Source of the DNA: an uncultured delta proteobacterium
GTDB taxonomy: Bacteria; Myxococcota_A; Polyangia; Polyangiales; Polyangiaceae
Direction: 5' to 3'
DNA length: 54,899 bases
NCBI GenBank assembly: GCA_903870415.1
Contig: CAIQDA010000510.1
Location: forward strand, 1-54,899
Within the stretch, counting starts at the first letter, position 1. Each line of letters starts with the position of its first letter. A program made the position numbers and the translations under genes. Of this stretch, positions 47,358-54,899 are shown in pieces. The notes below the pieces were generated by a model. The model saw only the letters and a program-made list of their open reading frames with translations, ran no database searches and was not told where the DNA came from.

Positions 47358-47776
47358 CGAACGTTCTCCAAAGCGCTTGACGAAAGCCTCGCGAGAACGC
47401 GAGTTCGAACGTCGTCGATGGTGAGCTCGGCACCGCCGCGGACCGCCACGAAACCGAAGTCCATCGGCGTCGCTTCGCCGGAGTTGAAGCGTGCAGCTTG
47501 CAAGGGAATCCATCCGTTCGCGTCGTCGTGGGCCCATGCGTGGGCAAAGCGTTTCGGATGGTCGCGCTCCCAGGCCACGAGGCAGCCGACGTCGTCGAAG
47601 AAGAGCCGCTCGCCGCCATCGAGGGTGCCTTCTGCCGCGTAGCGACGCGTCGAGACAAGCATCGCGCAGTGCGCGCACGGTTGCTTTCCCCAGTGCGGAT
47701 CCTCGGGTTCCGAGATCGCACGCGTGCAGGCGGCAAGCGCAAGAATCAGGAGCGCACGAACCGCGAGGCGCTTCAT
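47354..47776 (-). CDS. nosL: NosL copper-binding lipoprotein
   Basis: A 140-residue lipoprotein (lipobox LALAACT). The NosL copper motif CAHCAMLVS (Cys-x-x-Cys with the nearby Met) is present, followed by FFDDVGCLVAW and DANGWIPLQAARF typical of the family. NosL hands Cu(I) to NosDFY/NosZ. ATGA overlaps with nosF and nosY. Confidence 0.93.
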   Translation of the reverse strand: MKRLAVRALLILALAACTRAISEPEDPHWGKQPCAHCAMLVSTRRYAAEGTLDGGERLFFDDVGCLVAWERDHPKRFAHAWAHDDANGWIPLQAARFNSGEATPMDFGFVAVRGGAELTIDDVRTRVLARLSSSALENVR

Positions 47777-48426
47777 GGGGCACCTGTGCCGGCGACACGC
47801 TCGTCACGTACGATGCGACCTTCGCGAAGCTCGACGACCCGGGTCACGAGACGCTCCACCTCTTCAGCGCGATGCGAACACAGGACGAACGTCGAAGACG
47901 CTCCGCGCGCCGACACCGCACGAAAGAACGCCTCGCGTGAGGGCGCATCGAGACTCGCGGTCGGCTCGTCCGCCACGAGGATGGGAGCCTCCGCGGCGAG
48001 GGCCAATGCAGCGAGAAACTTCTGCCGCATGCCTCCGCTCAGGTCACGAAAGCGCGACGACGCCACCTCGCGGTAAGGCAGTCCAAGGGACTCGGCGTGG
48101 GCCTGGATCGCATCGACCGAAACGTTGCGCAACGAAGCGATCGTCTCGGCAACGACTTGCACCGGCGCGTCGAGGGCCGGCGACACCTGCGGGATATACG
48201 CGAGAAGGCTGAGAGCCTTCTCCGGTTCGCGCGCGACCTCGTGCCCGCCGATGGTGATTCGCCCCGTCACGCGCGTCAAACCGACGAGCGCACGTAGAAG
48301 TGTGGTTTTTCCCGATCCATTCGTTCCGACGAGCGCCACACGCTCCCCCGCCTCGATGCGAAGCGACACGCGGTCGAGGGCCTTCACTGGACCGAACTCT
48401 TTGCAGACCTCATGCACATGGATCAT
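47773..48426 (-). CDS. nosF: NosF ABC ATPase
   Basis: A 217-residue ATPase with Walker A LVGTNGSGKTT, signature DLSGGMRQK, Walker B ILVADEPTASLD and H-loop CSHR. It sits between nosD and nosL with ATGA overlaps on both sides. Energises NosDFY. Confidence 0.92.
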   Translation of the reverse strand: MIHVHEVCKEFGPVKALDRVSLRIEAGERVALVGTNGSGKTTLLRALVGLTRVTGRITIGGHEVAREPEKALSLLAYIPQVSPALDAPVQVVAETIASLRNVSVDAIQAHAESLGLPYREVASSRFRDLSGGMRQKFLAALALAAEAPILVADEPTASLDAPSREAFFRAVSARGASSTFVLCSHRAEEVERLVTRVVELREGRIVRDERVAGTGAP

Positions 48427-49796
48427 GGTGACGTCTCGCTGCGATGTGGTCGCATCGCGGGGTGCAGGTCGACGAAGAGCTTCTTCGTCGCGAGCACGGG
48501 AATGGCCATGGCCACAGCGTCGACGATGCCGAGGGCAACGGTTCCCTCGAGCAATTGCGCCGCCGGGTGGGACTCGACAAGATCGCTTCCGAGCCGCTTT
48601 TTCTCGAACGCGACGTCTCCGACGCCGTCGCCGTTCAGGTCGTAGCCCGCGTATTCCGAAAGGTAGTTTCCGTCGAACGTGATGCGCATCGCGTCGCCGC
48701 CGCCTTCCACGTCAACGAGCCGACCGTTGCCTTGGAAGTCGTTCGCGCGAAGGAACACGCCGTCTTGGCCGCTGTGAAGGCGCACCGCGACGTCGTCGAT
48801 TCCGAAGACGTTTCCTTCGATGACAACGGGCGTGACCTCCGAACGTGGGGAGCGATCGAGATAGACTCCGGTGCTGTTTCCCACGAGGAAATTTCCTTTT
48901 ACCGTGGCTCCGTCGCACTCCTTGAATCCGAGCCCAACCCCCGCTGCGCCACGCGCCCCCGCAAGGACGTTTCCGTCGATGATGAGTCGCGAGCTGTACA
49001 TCGCGAAGATACCGACGACGTTGTCGATCAAGTGCTCGTTCGTCACGACGCCGTCGTGCGCGTACATGAAGTGCGTTCCGTAGCGGCTGCGACGAATGGT
49101 GTTTCCGTCGAGATGCACGCGTCGCGAATACCAAACGACCACGTCACGAGAGTCTTCAACGAGGTTGTTCTCGACGCGCGAGTCCTGCGATTCCCAGAGT
49201 TTAATGCCGTCTCCGCGCAGCTCCGGATCGTCGTCCCGTCCGCGCACGTGGTTCGCCCGCACCACGCATCCGTGGCAACGCTGAAGCGATATGCCGAAGA
49301 GCGAATCGAACACGGCGACGTTGGCGATGACGACGCCTGAACCTTCGGCCCGAATGGCTCCGTCTTCCGTCGTATGGCGACGCCCGGAACCGCGCACGCT
49401 CAAGTTCTCAACAACAATGCCCGCGCCCTCGAGGATGAGGACCGTTCCGTGCCGCTCGCCGTCGAGGACCGAGTCCGGAGTTCCACGCAAGTGCAGCGCA
49501 CGTTTGATCTGAAGATTCCCTAGATAACTGTGACCCTCAAGCTCGATAGCCTTCGGCCCTTGCGGGTCCGCAACCCACGCGGAAAGTTCCGCGAAGTCCT
49601 TTGGGTGAGGCCACCCCTCGGACGCCAACGCATGGGGCCCGACCACGAGCTCACCCGCCGGTGGACTCAACGGCGTAGCCGCGCAACCACCAATCGAGGC
49701 CGCAAGCCCCCAACCGACCATCCACACGATGCTCGCGCGCAGCGACGCAAAGCCGCGACGACGAGCATCGGTGACGGGCCGAGATTCCTCACGCAT
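48423..49796 (-). CDS. nosD: NosD periplasmic copper-assembly protein
   Basis: About 457 residues. The signal region ends in a lipobox-like SIGGCAA. The rest is a right-handed parallel beta-helix (CASH-type repeats) with many short N-x-V/I-x-x-N units such as GIVVENLSVRGSG, DSRVENNLVEDSR and RLIIDGNVLAG, ending in the NosD-style RPHRSETSP tail. NosD forms a periplasmic platform on NosFY for copper-sulfide site assembly. The open frame upstream is artifactual; start at 49796 overlaps the preceding gene by 8 bp. Confidence 0.9.
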   Translation of the reverse strand: MREESRPVTDARRRGFASLRASIVWMVGWGLAASIGGCAATPLSPPAGELVVGPHALASEGWPHPKDFAELSAWVADPQGPKAIELEGHSYLGNLQIKRALHLRGTPDSVLDGERHGTVLILEGAGIVVENLSVRGSGRRHTTEDGAIRAEGSGVVIANVAVFDSLFGISLQRCHGCVVRANHVRGRDDDPELRGDGIKLWESQDSRVENNLVEDSRDVVVWYSRRVHLDGNTIRRSRYGTHFMYAHDGVVTNEHLIDNVVGIFAMYSSRLIIDGNVLAGARGAAGVGLGFKECDGATVKGNFLVGNSTGVYLDRSPRSEVTPVVIEGNVFGIDDVAVRLHSGQDGVFLRANDFQGNGRLVDVEGGGDAMRITFDGNYLSEYAGYDLNGDGVGDVAFEKKRLGSDLVESHPAAQLLEGTVALGIVDAVAMAIPVLATKKLFVDLHPAMRPHRSETSP

Positions 49797-50514
49797 TGGA
49801 CGGAGGCTTTTCCTGATCATTCTCAGGGTTTGGCGGCACGATGAAGCCCGTTGGGCATACGTTGCCGCACGTCCCAGCATGCGTGCAGGATTCACAGACA
49901 CGACGACGCAACACGGCTGCAATCGCGAGAAGCACGAGGCCGCCAACGGCCGCCATGAAGCCCGTGTCCGGACGCGCGTACGTGCTGAACTGACCGATGT
50001 GACCCCAGCCGAACATCTCCGGCGTGAAGACGGGAATGTGAAGTGGCGCGTGACGATCAAGGTGATGGCCAAAGCGCTGGAGCCAGAAGAGACTGTCCGC
50101 GAGAAAGCCGACGGGAAACAGAATGCCTGGAATCACGACGGCCCAGGAAAGCCTGCGTCCGGGGACGATGGCGGCCAGCAGCGCAAGAGCGCCCACGAGG
50201 CCAACACCCCACACGGCAAAGCGCCGTTCGAGCGCGGCGGCGTGCGTAAGCGACTCCATGCCGATGTAGTGGTTCAGCATGTCGATCTCACGCACATCGG
50301 CCCCGAGCTTGTTCAGGTGGATGGTGAGCTGAAGGCCCTGCGGGTACTGCGGCGCGAAGAGCCACAAGTGCCACCACGGTTGCGTGTAAGCGAACGCGTA
50401 GAGCGCGACCGCGGCAACGGCGAGCACCAAAACGGCGCGACGCTCGGCGACGTGGGCGCCCTGCCCGTGAGCACCTTGAACGATCGGCAAGCGCCGATGC
50501 GAATTCTTGGACAT
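49789..50514 (-). CDS. NosB-like integral membrane protein
   Basis: A 241-residue protein with about five helices. REIDMLNHYIGMESLTHA in the first periplasmic loop is a pattern I associate with nos-cluster membrane proteins; clade II nos operons carry such a gene (nosB) next to nosZ. Unusual is its C-terminal tail after the last helix: CESCTHAGTCGNVCPTG, five cysteines in 16 residues, which could bind copper, zinc or a cluster. It lies between the cytochrome and nosD. Assignment to NosB is tentative; exact function unknown. Confidence 0.65.
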   Translation of the reverse strand: MSKNSHRRLPIVQGAHGQGAHVAERRAVLVLAVAAVALYAFAYTQPWWHLWLFAPQYPQGLQLTIHLNKLGADVREIDMLNHYIGMESLTHAAALERRFAVWGVGLVGALALLAAIVPGRRLSWAVVIPGILFPVGFLADSLFWLQRFGHHLDRHAPLHIPVFTPEMFGWGHIGQFSTYARPDTGFMAAVGGLVLLAIAAVLRRRVCESCTHAGTCGNVCPTGFIVPPNPENDQEKPPSNA

Positions 50515-50595
50515 TGGTTATTTCCTGGAAGAACGGTGCAGAAACGAAAGCGCGCGCGCGCCAAAGACACTGACGCGCGCGGGCGATGGAAACGG

Positions 50596-51045
50596 CTACT
50601 GCTCGTGCGACTTCAGAAAGGCGAAGAGCGCAGGAAGCTCAGCTGCTGCATCGACGTTCTGAACGGGCATCGCGGTCATGTGCACTTTCAAAAGGCCGCG
50701 CGCGGTCTCGTCCTTTTGGATCATTTGATCGGGGTGCAAGATCATGCGCGCGATCCACTTGGGCTTGCGACGCGCGGTGACGCCTTGCAGGTCGGGGCCC
50801 ACGAGCTTGCCTCCGCCGACCTTGTGGCAGGCGCTGCAACCCTTCGATGCGAAGAGTTTCTGGCCCGCTTCAATGTCGGTCGATGCGGCGATCTCCGGGA
50901 TCACAATGTCTGCGGGACCGTCCGCCGGGTCGAGCGCTGCGGGAGCTTGCGTACCTTCGCTCTTCTTGCCGCAACCAACGAGAGCCAGCGTGACCGCGAG
51001 GACGAACGGAACGATACGTGTAGAGTGCATCATGTTCGCGTCCAT
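50596..51045 (-). CDS. nosC: Cytochrome c lipoprotein of the nos operon
   Basis: About 149 residues, lipobox TLALVGCG, a linker, then a class I cytochrome c domain with GCSACHKVGGGKLVGPDL. The later TAMPVQNVD segment supplies the probable Met ligand. Start at the ATG overlapping the nosZ stop (TGATG); ATGs at 51033 and 51030 are alternatives that give a shorter signal peptide. It fits the nosC1/C2 cytochromes of clade II nos operons, which deliver electrons toward NosZ. Confidence 0.85.
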   Translation of the reverse strand: MDANMMHSTRIVPFVLAVTLALVGCGKKSEGTQAPAALDPADGPADIVIPEIAASTDIEAGQKLFASKGCSACHKVGGGKLVGPDLQGVTARRKPKWIARMILHPDQMIQKDETARGLLKVHMTAMPVQNVDAAAELPALFAFLKSHEQ

Positions 51046-53027
51046 CACTTCTTAGGCTTGACGAGCATGTAGCCCGCCATCTCGAGGTGCAGCGCCGAAC
51101 AGAACTCGGTGCAGTACATCGGATAGACGCCCGGATGGTCGGCCTTGAACGTCACGTTTTCGTGCTTGCCCGGCTCGAGGCTCAGGTCGATGTTGTGCAT
51201 ATTCACGGTGAAACCGTGGGTTTGATCTTCGGCCTGCTCGAGGCTCGTGATGTGCACGTTCACCGTGTCGCCCTCGTTGACCTCGATGCGGTCCGGGGTG
51301 AAGTGGCTTCGAATCGCCGTCATGTAGACGTCGACCACGGTGCCCTTGCGCTCAATGCGCTCTTGGCCCGACTCGACCGCGAAGGGATCCTTCTGGCCCG
51401 TGTAGGGGTTCGTTCCTGGCGCGTACACCTTGATAGGGTGAAGCTTGTCGGCCTTGATCATCTGCGAGTAGTGCGGCTCGCCCATGCCGATCGGCATGTC
51501 GTAGATGACCTTCATCTTCTCGCCGGTGATGTCGACGAGCTGGAAATTCTGCGGGTAGAGCGGTCCGACCTGCTGAAAGCGATCGATCGACATCTTGTTC
51601 ATCGCAACGACGTACTTGCCGTCGGGGCTCACCGTGTCGCCCTCTGCGGCGAGGATGTGGCCGATGTTGTAATGCACAGGCAGTTTTTCGATGAGCTTGA
51701 GGTTCCGCCAGTCCCACTTGGCGACGGCGCTATCGAGGAACACCGACGTGTACGCATTGCCGCTCGCATCGAAGACCGTGTGCAATGGGCCGAGTCCGAG
51801 TTCGACTTGGCCGCGGATCGTGTCCTTGAAGCTGAGGATTGGAACGCCGTACGCGTCTTTTCCTTCGTATTTCTTCTGATCAATGAGGCTCTTGATCTTC
51901 TCGAAGCTGTAGACCGTGGCGTGCGTGTCGAGCTTGCCGCCAACGACGATGTCCTTGCCGTCGGGGGTTACATCGCAACCGTGCGGGCTCTTCGGCTCAC
52001 CGACGAGCGTGAGGACGCCCTCGGCGGCGGAGACCGCGAGTGGAATCACGCGGATGCCCTTGATGGTCGTCGTCTTGCCGGCCTTCACGAGCTCTTCAGC
52101 GTGCTTCCAGTTGATGATGTGCATGTAGTCCATGTCGTTTTGCGACGCGCCGGACTCGATTGGTGGCTGATTTTCCAGCGTTCCGCCGATAGCCATCTCG
52201 GTGTTGAACGAGTTGATGAAGGCCCAACCGTCCGAACCGATCTTGCCCGCGTCCGCGAGGTCTTGCGTGTACGGAGGCAGCTCGATGCCGAAGCTCGCCG
52301 CCTCGTCGATGCGGCCCTTCGTCTTGTCGAACTTCCAGAACATCGCGAGCCCGCGGTACTTCTCTTTGTACTCCGTGATCGGCTGGTAGTCGCGACCGAG
52401 AGGCGCGGGGTACTGGCTCGTCTCGATGACGTAGTTCGTGTTTGGGTCCACGAAGGCCCCACCGTGATCGCTTGCGACCAGCGGATTCGCAACGATTTGC
52501 TTCGTCACAAAGTCTTCGAGGTCGACCACGGCCACGCGCGCGTTCGCCTTGTCGTTCACGAAGATGTACTTGCCGTCGTAGTCGCCGTTCGTCTCCGAGA
52601 GGTTCGGGTGGTGAACGTCGGCCCACGTGATCGCGTGACCGTCTTGCGAGCCGCCTGCGAGAATTCGCGCGCCGTCCGTGCTGCCCGTCGCCCAACCCTG
52701 CCAAGGCTCCGGCGTGAAGACACCGATGACCTTCAGGATGCGCATCGAGGGAACCCCGATGACGATGATCTGCCCGGACTGACCGCCCGATGCGAAGATC
52801 ACGTATTCGTCCTTTTTCCCGCTTGGAACGAAGGTCTTGAGCGCAGCTTCGACGTCAGCTTCCGTGAGCCCGCGCGCGGTCATCAGGTCCTTCACGGACG
52901 CCGTGGCGGCACCACTGCTTGGGGTCACCGCGGTGGGCGGTTTCGGTGTTTCACAACCAAGCCCAGCGACCATGATGGCGGTCAGTGCGAAGGTCGCAGA
53001 CAAGATGGAACGGCGGCGAATGGACAT
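51045..53027 (-). CDS. nosZ: Nitrous oxide reductase, clade II-like
   Basis: About 660 residues. It has an N-terminal signal (MSIRRRSILSA..., hydrophobic core, GLGCE), then a seven-bladed propeller with the CuZ histidine motifs VHHPNLSETNGDYDG, SDHGGAFVD, SPHGCDVTPDG, GPLHTVFDA and HYNIGHILAAEGD, and a C-terminal cupredoxin with the CuA site CTEFCSALHLEM. All copper-ligand blocks look intact, so it should reduce N2O to N2. The start is fixed by AGGAG upstream; the open frame is 84 codons longer but unlikely. Downstream genes are cytochrome, nosB-like, nosD, F, L, Y; nosR and nosX are absent, as in clade II loci. Confidence 0.95.
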   Translation of the reverse strand: MSIRRRSILSATFALTAIMVAGLGCETPKPPTAVTPSSGAATASVKDLMTARGLTEADVEAALKTFVPSGKKDEYVIFASGGQSGQIIVIGVPSMRILKVIGVFTPEPWQGWATGSTDGARILAGGSQDGHAITWADVHHPNLSETNGDYDGKYIFVNDKANARVAVVDLEDFVTKQIVANPLVASDHGGAFVDPNTNYVIETSQYPAPLGRDYQPITEYKEKYRGLAMFWKFDKTKGRIDEAASFGIELPPYTQDLADAGKIGSDGWAFINSFNTEMAIGGTLENQPPIESGASQNDMDYMHIINWKHAEELVKAGKTTTIKGIRVIPLAVSAAEGVLTLVGEPKSPHGCDVTPDGKDIVVGGKLDTHATVYSFEKIKSLIDQKKYEGKDAYGVPILSFKDTIRGQVELGLGPLHTVFDASGNAYTSVFLDSAVAKWDWRNLKLIEKLPVHYNIGHILAAEGDTVSPDGKYVVAMNKMSIDRFQQVGPLYPQNFQLVDITGEKMKVIYDMPIGMGEPHYSQMIKADKLHPIKVYAPGTNPYTGQKDPFAVESGQERIERKGTVVDVYMTAIRSHFTPDRIEVNEGDTVNVHITSLEQAEDQTHGFTVNMHNIDLSLEPGKHENVTFKADHPGVYPMYCTEFCSALHLEMAGYMLVKPKK

Positions 53028-53333
53028 GCAGACTCCTTGCGCGACGCCGCGTGCCAACCGTTGGCATGCGCGCGAACGTCGATACGCGTTCCGCATGAGT
53101 TGCAAAGACCAACCGAGCCGGACACCCACCATGATCCACGTCATGGATGCGACGATTTGCCGCGCCCACGCAGCGCATCGTGCAGGCAACTGCTGGATAA
53201 AAGCGCGCTTGCCACGCCTCGCCTGTGCATGATCTGCCCCCTGCCGCAGGAGCTGCGCCTTCATGCGCTCCCGAAACACCGTCGCTTCTGCTTGAATCTA
53301 CACGTGTCCCCGAACGTCAGTCTTCGAGCCTCC
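53028..53333. other. Divergent promoter region between nosZ and the terminal lipoprotein gene
   Basis: These 306 bp separate two genes that read away from each other. The frame of the rightward gene is open across it and into the antisense of nosZ, but no start there has a signal peptide. Besides the palindrome at 53131-53144 I see no further motif that I can support. Confidence 0.5.
53131..53144 (-). promoter_or_regulatory. Candidate Crp/Fnr-type operator upstream of nosZ
   Basis: ATGATCCACGTCAT, that is TGAC-N4-ATCA read toward nosZ, lies 110 bp upstream of the nosZ start. It has the same form and orientation as the ric site. Confidence 0.5.
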
Positions 53334-54821
53334 ATGCGCGCACGCCTCTGCCTTCAAACCGGTTTCGTTGTTCTCGCCATCGCCGCTACGGGCTGTCACG
53401 CCGCGCGGAGCCAGGCGCGCAGTGCCGTCGAGGCTGGGGACCTGCGTCGCGCCCTCGACCTCTATGACGAAGCGATCGAGTCCGACCCGAACGACTCGGA
53501 AGCGCTTCGCGAACGCCGCGACGCGCGAGGCGCGCTGACGAAGGAAATCCTCAGCGCCGCTGAACGACAACTCCTCACGGATGCGGGCGATCAGGCGGAG
53601 AACCAGATGCTTGAGCTCTGCACGCGTCGCGACACCTGGGGTGAAGCCCTTGGCGGAACCGATGCGCTGCGGTTTTCATCGCTGCGCGACAGCGTTCAGA
53701 GCCTCGTGCTTGGCCGAATCGACGCGCTGGCGCAGGCTGGGCGATTCCTCGACGCCTCGCGCGTCCGGTCGGCTCCTCGTTACCGATGCGGCGACCTCGC
53801 CCCGTTTCGGCAAGCCATCGAGTCTCAAACGGCGGCGTACACGAGCGCGCGATGCCGGTCCCTCGAGGCCGCGGCGCAAGCAAGTGGTCCGTACAGCCAA
53901 AGCGTCGTCGAACGCGCGTGCATCGCCATGGGCACGTCGCCCGCGGCGCACGTGGTGCTCCCGCATCAGGTGGCGCGGGTCGAAGTCAGTGGAACCGTCG
54001 CAGGGGCAAGCGATGCGCTTTTGGCGCGCATGCGCGGGGAAGTTGCCTCGGCTGGAACGAGGTCTCCGCTCTTCGACCCGGTCTCAAAAACAGCGCTTGA
54101 GGTGACGGTCGCCGGATCGGTGCAGCAACGGGTGCAGCGAACACCGACCACGCTCTCGCACGACTGGGTCGAACAAGTCCCTTACCAAGACGTGGAGTCG
54201 TACCAAGAGAGCTACCAGGAACCTTATACCGATACCGAGTATTACAACGAACAGATTCCGTATACGAAGACCGAGTACGTCAACGGACGGATGCAATCGC
54301 ACACCGAATACCGTACGGAGCGAAAGCAACGCACGGTCACGAAGTACCGCCTGGCGTGGCGCACGAAAACGCGGCCAGTGACACGGTACCGGAGCGAGCC
54401 GCGAGTCTTCACGCACGCCGCAGTCCACATTGAGTCGACGTATCAAGCGGCGTTCACGGTGGAACTTCACACCCCACTTCTCGTGACAGTCTCCGTTCCC
54501 GTCGTTCACACGGATTCCGAAGACGCTTACGAGCATTCCGCTTCGTTCGGTCCCGCCGGAGTCTCGCCTTCGGCAGGGAACGTGCGCTCGCTCGACGACC
54601 GATTCAGCGACGACATCGCGTTCACCGTCCGCACGTTCTTCGCCAAGTGGCGGCAAAACTTTTTCGCTTCCGCGTGCCAGGGCGGCGCGTTTTCTTCAGC
54701 GGAATCCGGCGCAAAATGCATGTGGCTCGGCGGTTCGGACGTGCCCGATGGGGCGTTCCTCGCGCTCGGTCCGCTCTTCGGTGCCGACGTGCCCGCGCTG
54801 CCCGATCTGAAGGCACCCTAG
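53334..54821 (+). CDS. Lipoprotein with a TPR-like unit and a Tyr/Thr/Arg-rich repeat zone
   Basis: About 495 residues, family not recognised. Signal peptide with lipobox AIAATGCHA. Residues about 25-60 form one TPR-like helix pair (AGDLRRALDLYDEAIESDPN). A region with regularly spaced cysteines follows (about 100-205). Residues about 282-358 are a low-complexity zone rich in Tyr, Thr, Glu and Arg with repeated patterns (YQDVESYQESYQEPY; PYTKTEY; TKYRLAWRTKTRPVTRYR), acidic at first and basic later. The end is a beta-rich domain (TYQAAFTVELHTPLLVTVSV). The ATG at 53334 is chosen because the signal peptide begins there; the frame stays open far upstream, antisense to nosZ. Location in the envelope is likely; role unknown. 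Confidence 0.75.
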   Translation: MRARLCLQTGFVVLAIAATGCHAARSQARSAVEAGDLRRALDLYDEAIESDPNDSEALRERRDARGALTKEILSAAERQLLTDAGDQAENQMLELCTRRDTWGEALGGTDALRFSSLRDSVQSLVLGRIDALAQAGRFLDASRVRSAPRYRCGDLAPFRQAIESQTAAYTSARCRSLEAAAQASGPYSQSVVERACIAMGTSPAAHVVLPHQVARVEVSGTVAGASDALLARMRGEVASAGTRSPLFDPVSKTALEVTVAGSVQQRVQRTPTTLSHDWVEQVPYQDVESYQESYQEPYTDTEYYNEQIPYTKTEYVNGRMQSHTEYRTERKQRTVTKYRLAWRTKTRPVTRYRSEPRVFTHAAVHIESTYQAAFTVELHTPLLVTVSVPVVHTDSEDAYEHSASFGPAGVSPSAGNVRSLDDRFSDDIAFTVRTFFAKWRQNFFASACQGGAFSSAESGAKCMWLGGSDVPDGAFLALGPLFGADVPALPDLKAP

Positions 54822-54840
54822 TGTCCCGTTTGACTAATTC

Positions 54841-54894
54841 CCTATCCATCTAATCTCCGCTGTGCTCCATAGGGACGATGGCGAAGGCGGAGAT
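54841..54894. repeat. Inverted repeat after the last gene
   Basis: ATCTCCGC at 54853-54860 is repeated inverted as GCGGAGAT at 54887-54894, with a further CCTAT/ATAGG pair (54841-54845 and 54869-54873). It may be a terminator-like structure or part of an element cut by the window edge; there is no T-run. Confidence 0.35.
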
Positions 54895-54899
54895 GTTGG

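Noticed and set aside
46431-47642. 403-residue open frame antisense to nosY and nosL
   Set aside because: Low-complexity Arg/Glu/His composition and no motif; nosY and nosL are unambiguous.
51087-53333. A very long open frame on the plus strand running through the antisense of nosZ into the last gene
   Set aside because: The part over nosZ is Arg/Val-rich without motifs and mirrors the codon bias of nosZ; the real protein begins with a lipoprotein signal at 53334.

Overview
The window is a dense, high-GC, bacterial chromosomal segment with about 52 protein genes, no RNA genes, no CRISPR array and no recognisable insertion sequence. The gene content points to a deltaproteobacterium-like lineage, most probably Myxococcota (Polyangia): an rpoN-hpf-ptsN-hprK-rapZ-ptsH-ptsI cluster, glycine-repeat TonB with two ExbD paralogues, many lipoproteins and a Sec-type (clade II-like) nitrous oxide reductase locus. 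The taxonomic placement is inference from gene style, not from a marker gene.

Left part (1-9.6 kb): a partial secreted 5'-nucleotidase, then a leftward regulatory PTS cluster (ptsN, hprK, rapZ, ptsH, ptsI, all linked by 4-nt start/stop overlaps), hpf and a sigma-54 gene whose core-binding domain carries an insertion of about 210 residues, part of it TPR-like. bioB, with a histidine-rich tail, reads the other way. 9.7-16.7 kb: a leftward uptake operon made of a TonB-dependent receptor, an orphan lipoprotein, TonB, ExbB and two ExbD proteins. 16.8-18.0 kb: an ECF sigma / small membrane protein / Spy-CnrX-like periplasmic protein trio resembling a CnrYXH signalling module. 18.2-25.0 kb: mixed metabolic genes (TfoX-C-like protein, polar amino acid ABC transporter with binding protein fused to permease, cytochrome c lipoprotein, pdxH, outer-membrane barrel, thiamine-diphosphate decarboxylase-like enzyme).

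Right part (25.1-53.0 kb): a respiratory nitrogen-oxide island. It holds an iron-sulfur repair hemerythrin (RIC), a cytochrome c, an exported type II DMSO-reductase-family complex (alpha, beta, gamma and a TorD-like chaperone; closest in style to Nxr / periplasmic Nar / Ebd-type enzymes), a contiguous molybdenum cofactor operon (moaA, moaC-moaB fusion, moeA, moaD, moaE and one unknown small gene), a MOT1-type molybdate transporter, mobA, a Crp/Fnr regulator without an FNR cysteine set, heme A synthase, a SPASM radical-SAM protein, and a complete nosZ-cytochrome-nosB-like-nosD-nosF-nosL-nosY operon followed by a fasciclin lipoprotein. The parts fit together: molybdate import and cofactor assembly feed the molybdoenzyme; cytochromes c connect it and NosZ to the electron chain; RIC repairs nitrosative damage. 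Four palindromes of the form TGAY-N4-RTCA lie upstream of RIC, the nar/nxr-like operon, the regulator itself and nosZ, which suggests one regulon.

The window ends with a lipoprotein that carries a tyrosine/threonine/arginine-rich repeat zone of unknown role. Start codons were chosen from family alignments, ribosome-binding sites and overlaps; many genes are read from the longest open frame only after trimming 20-150 spurious N-terminal codons.
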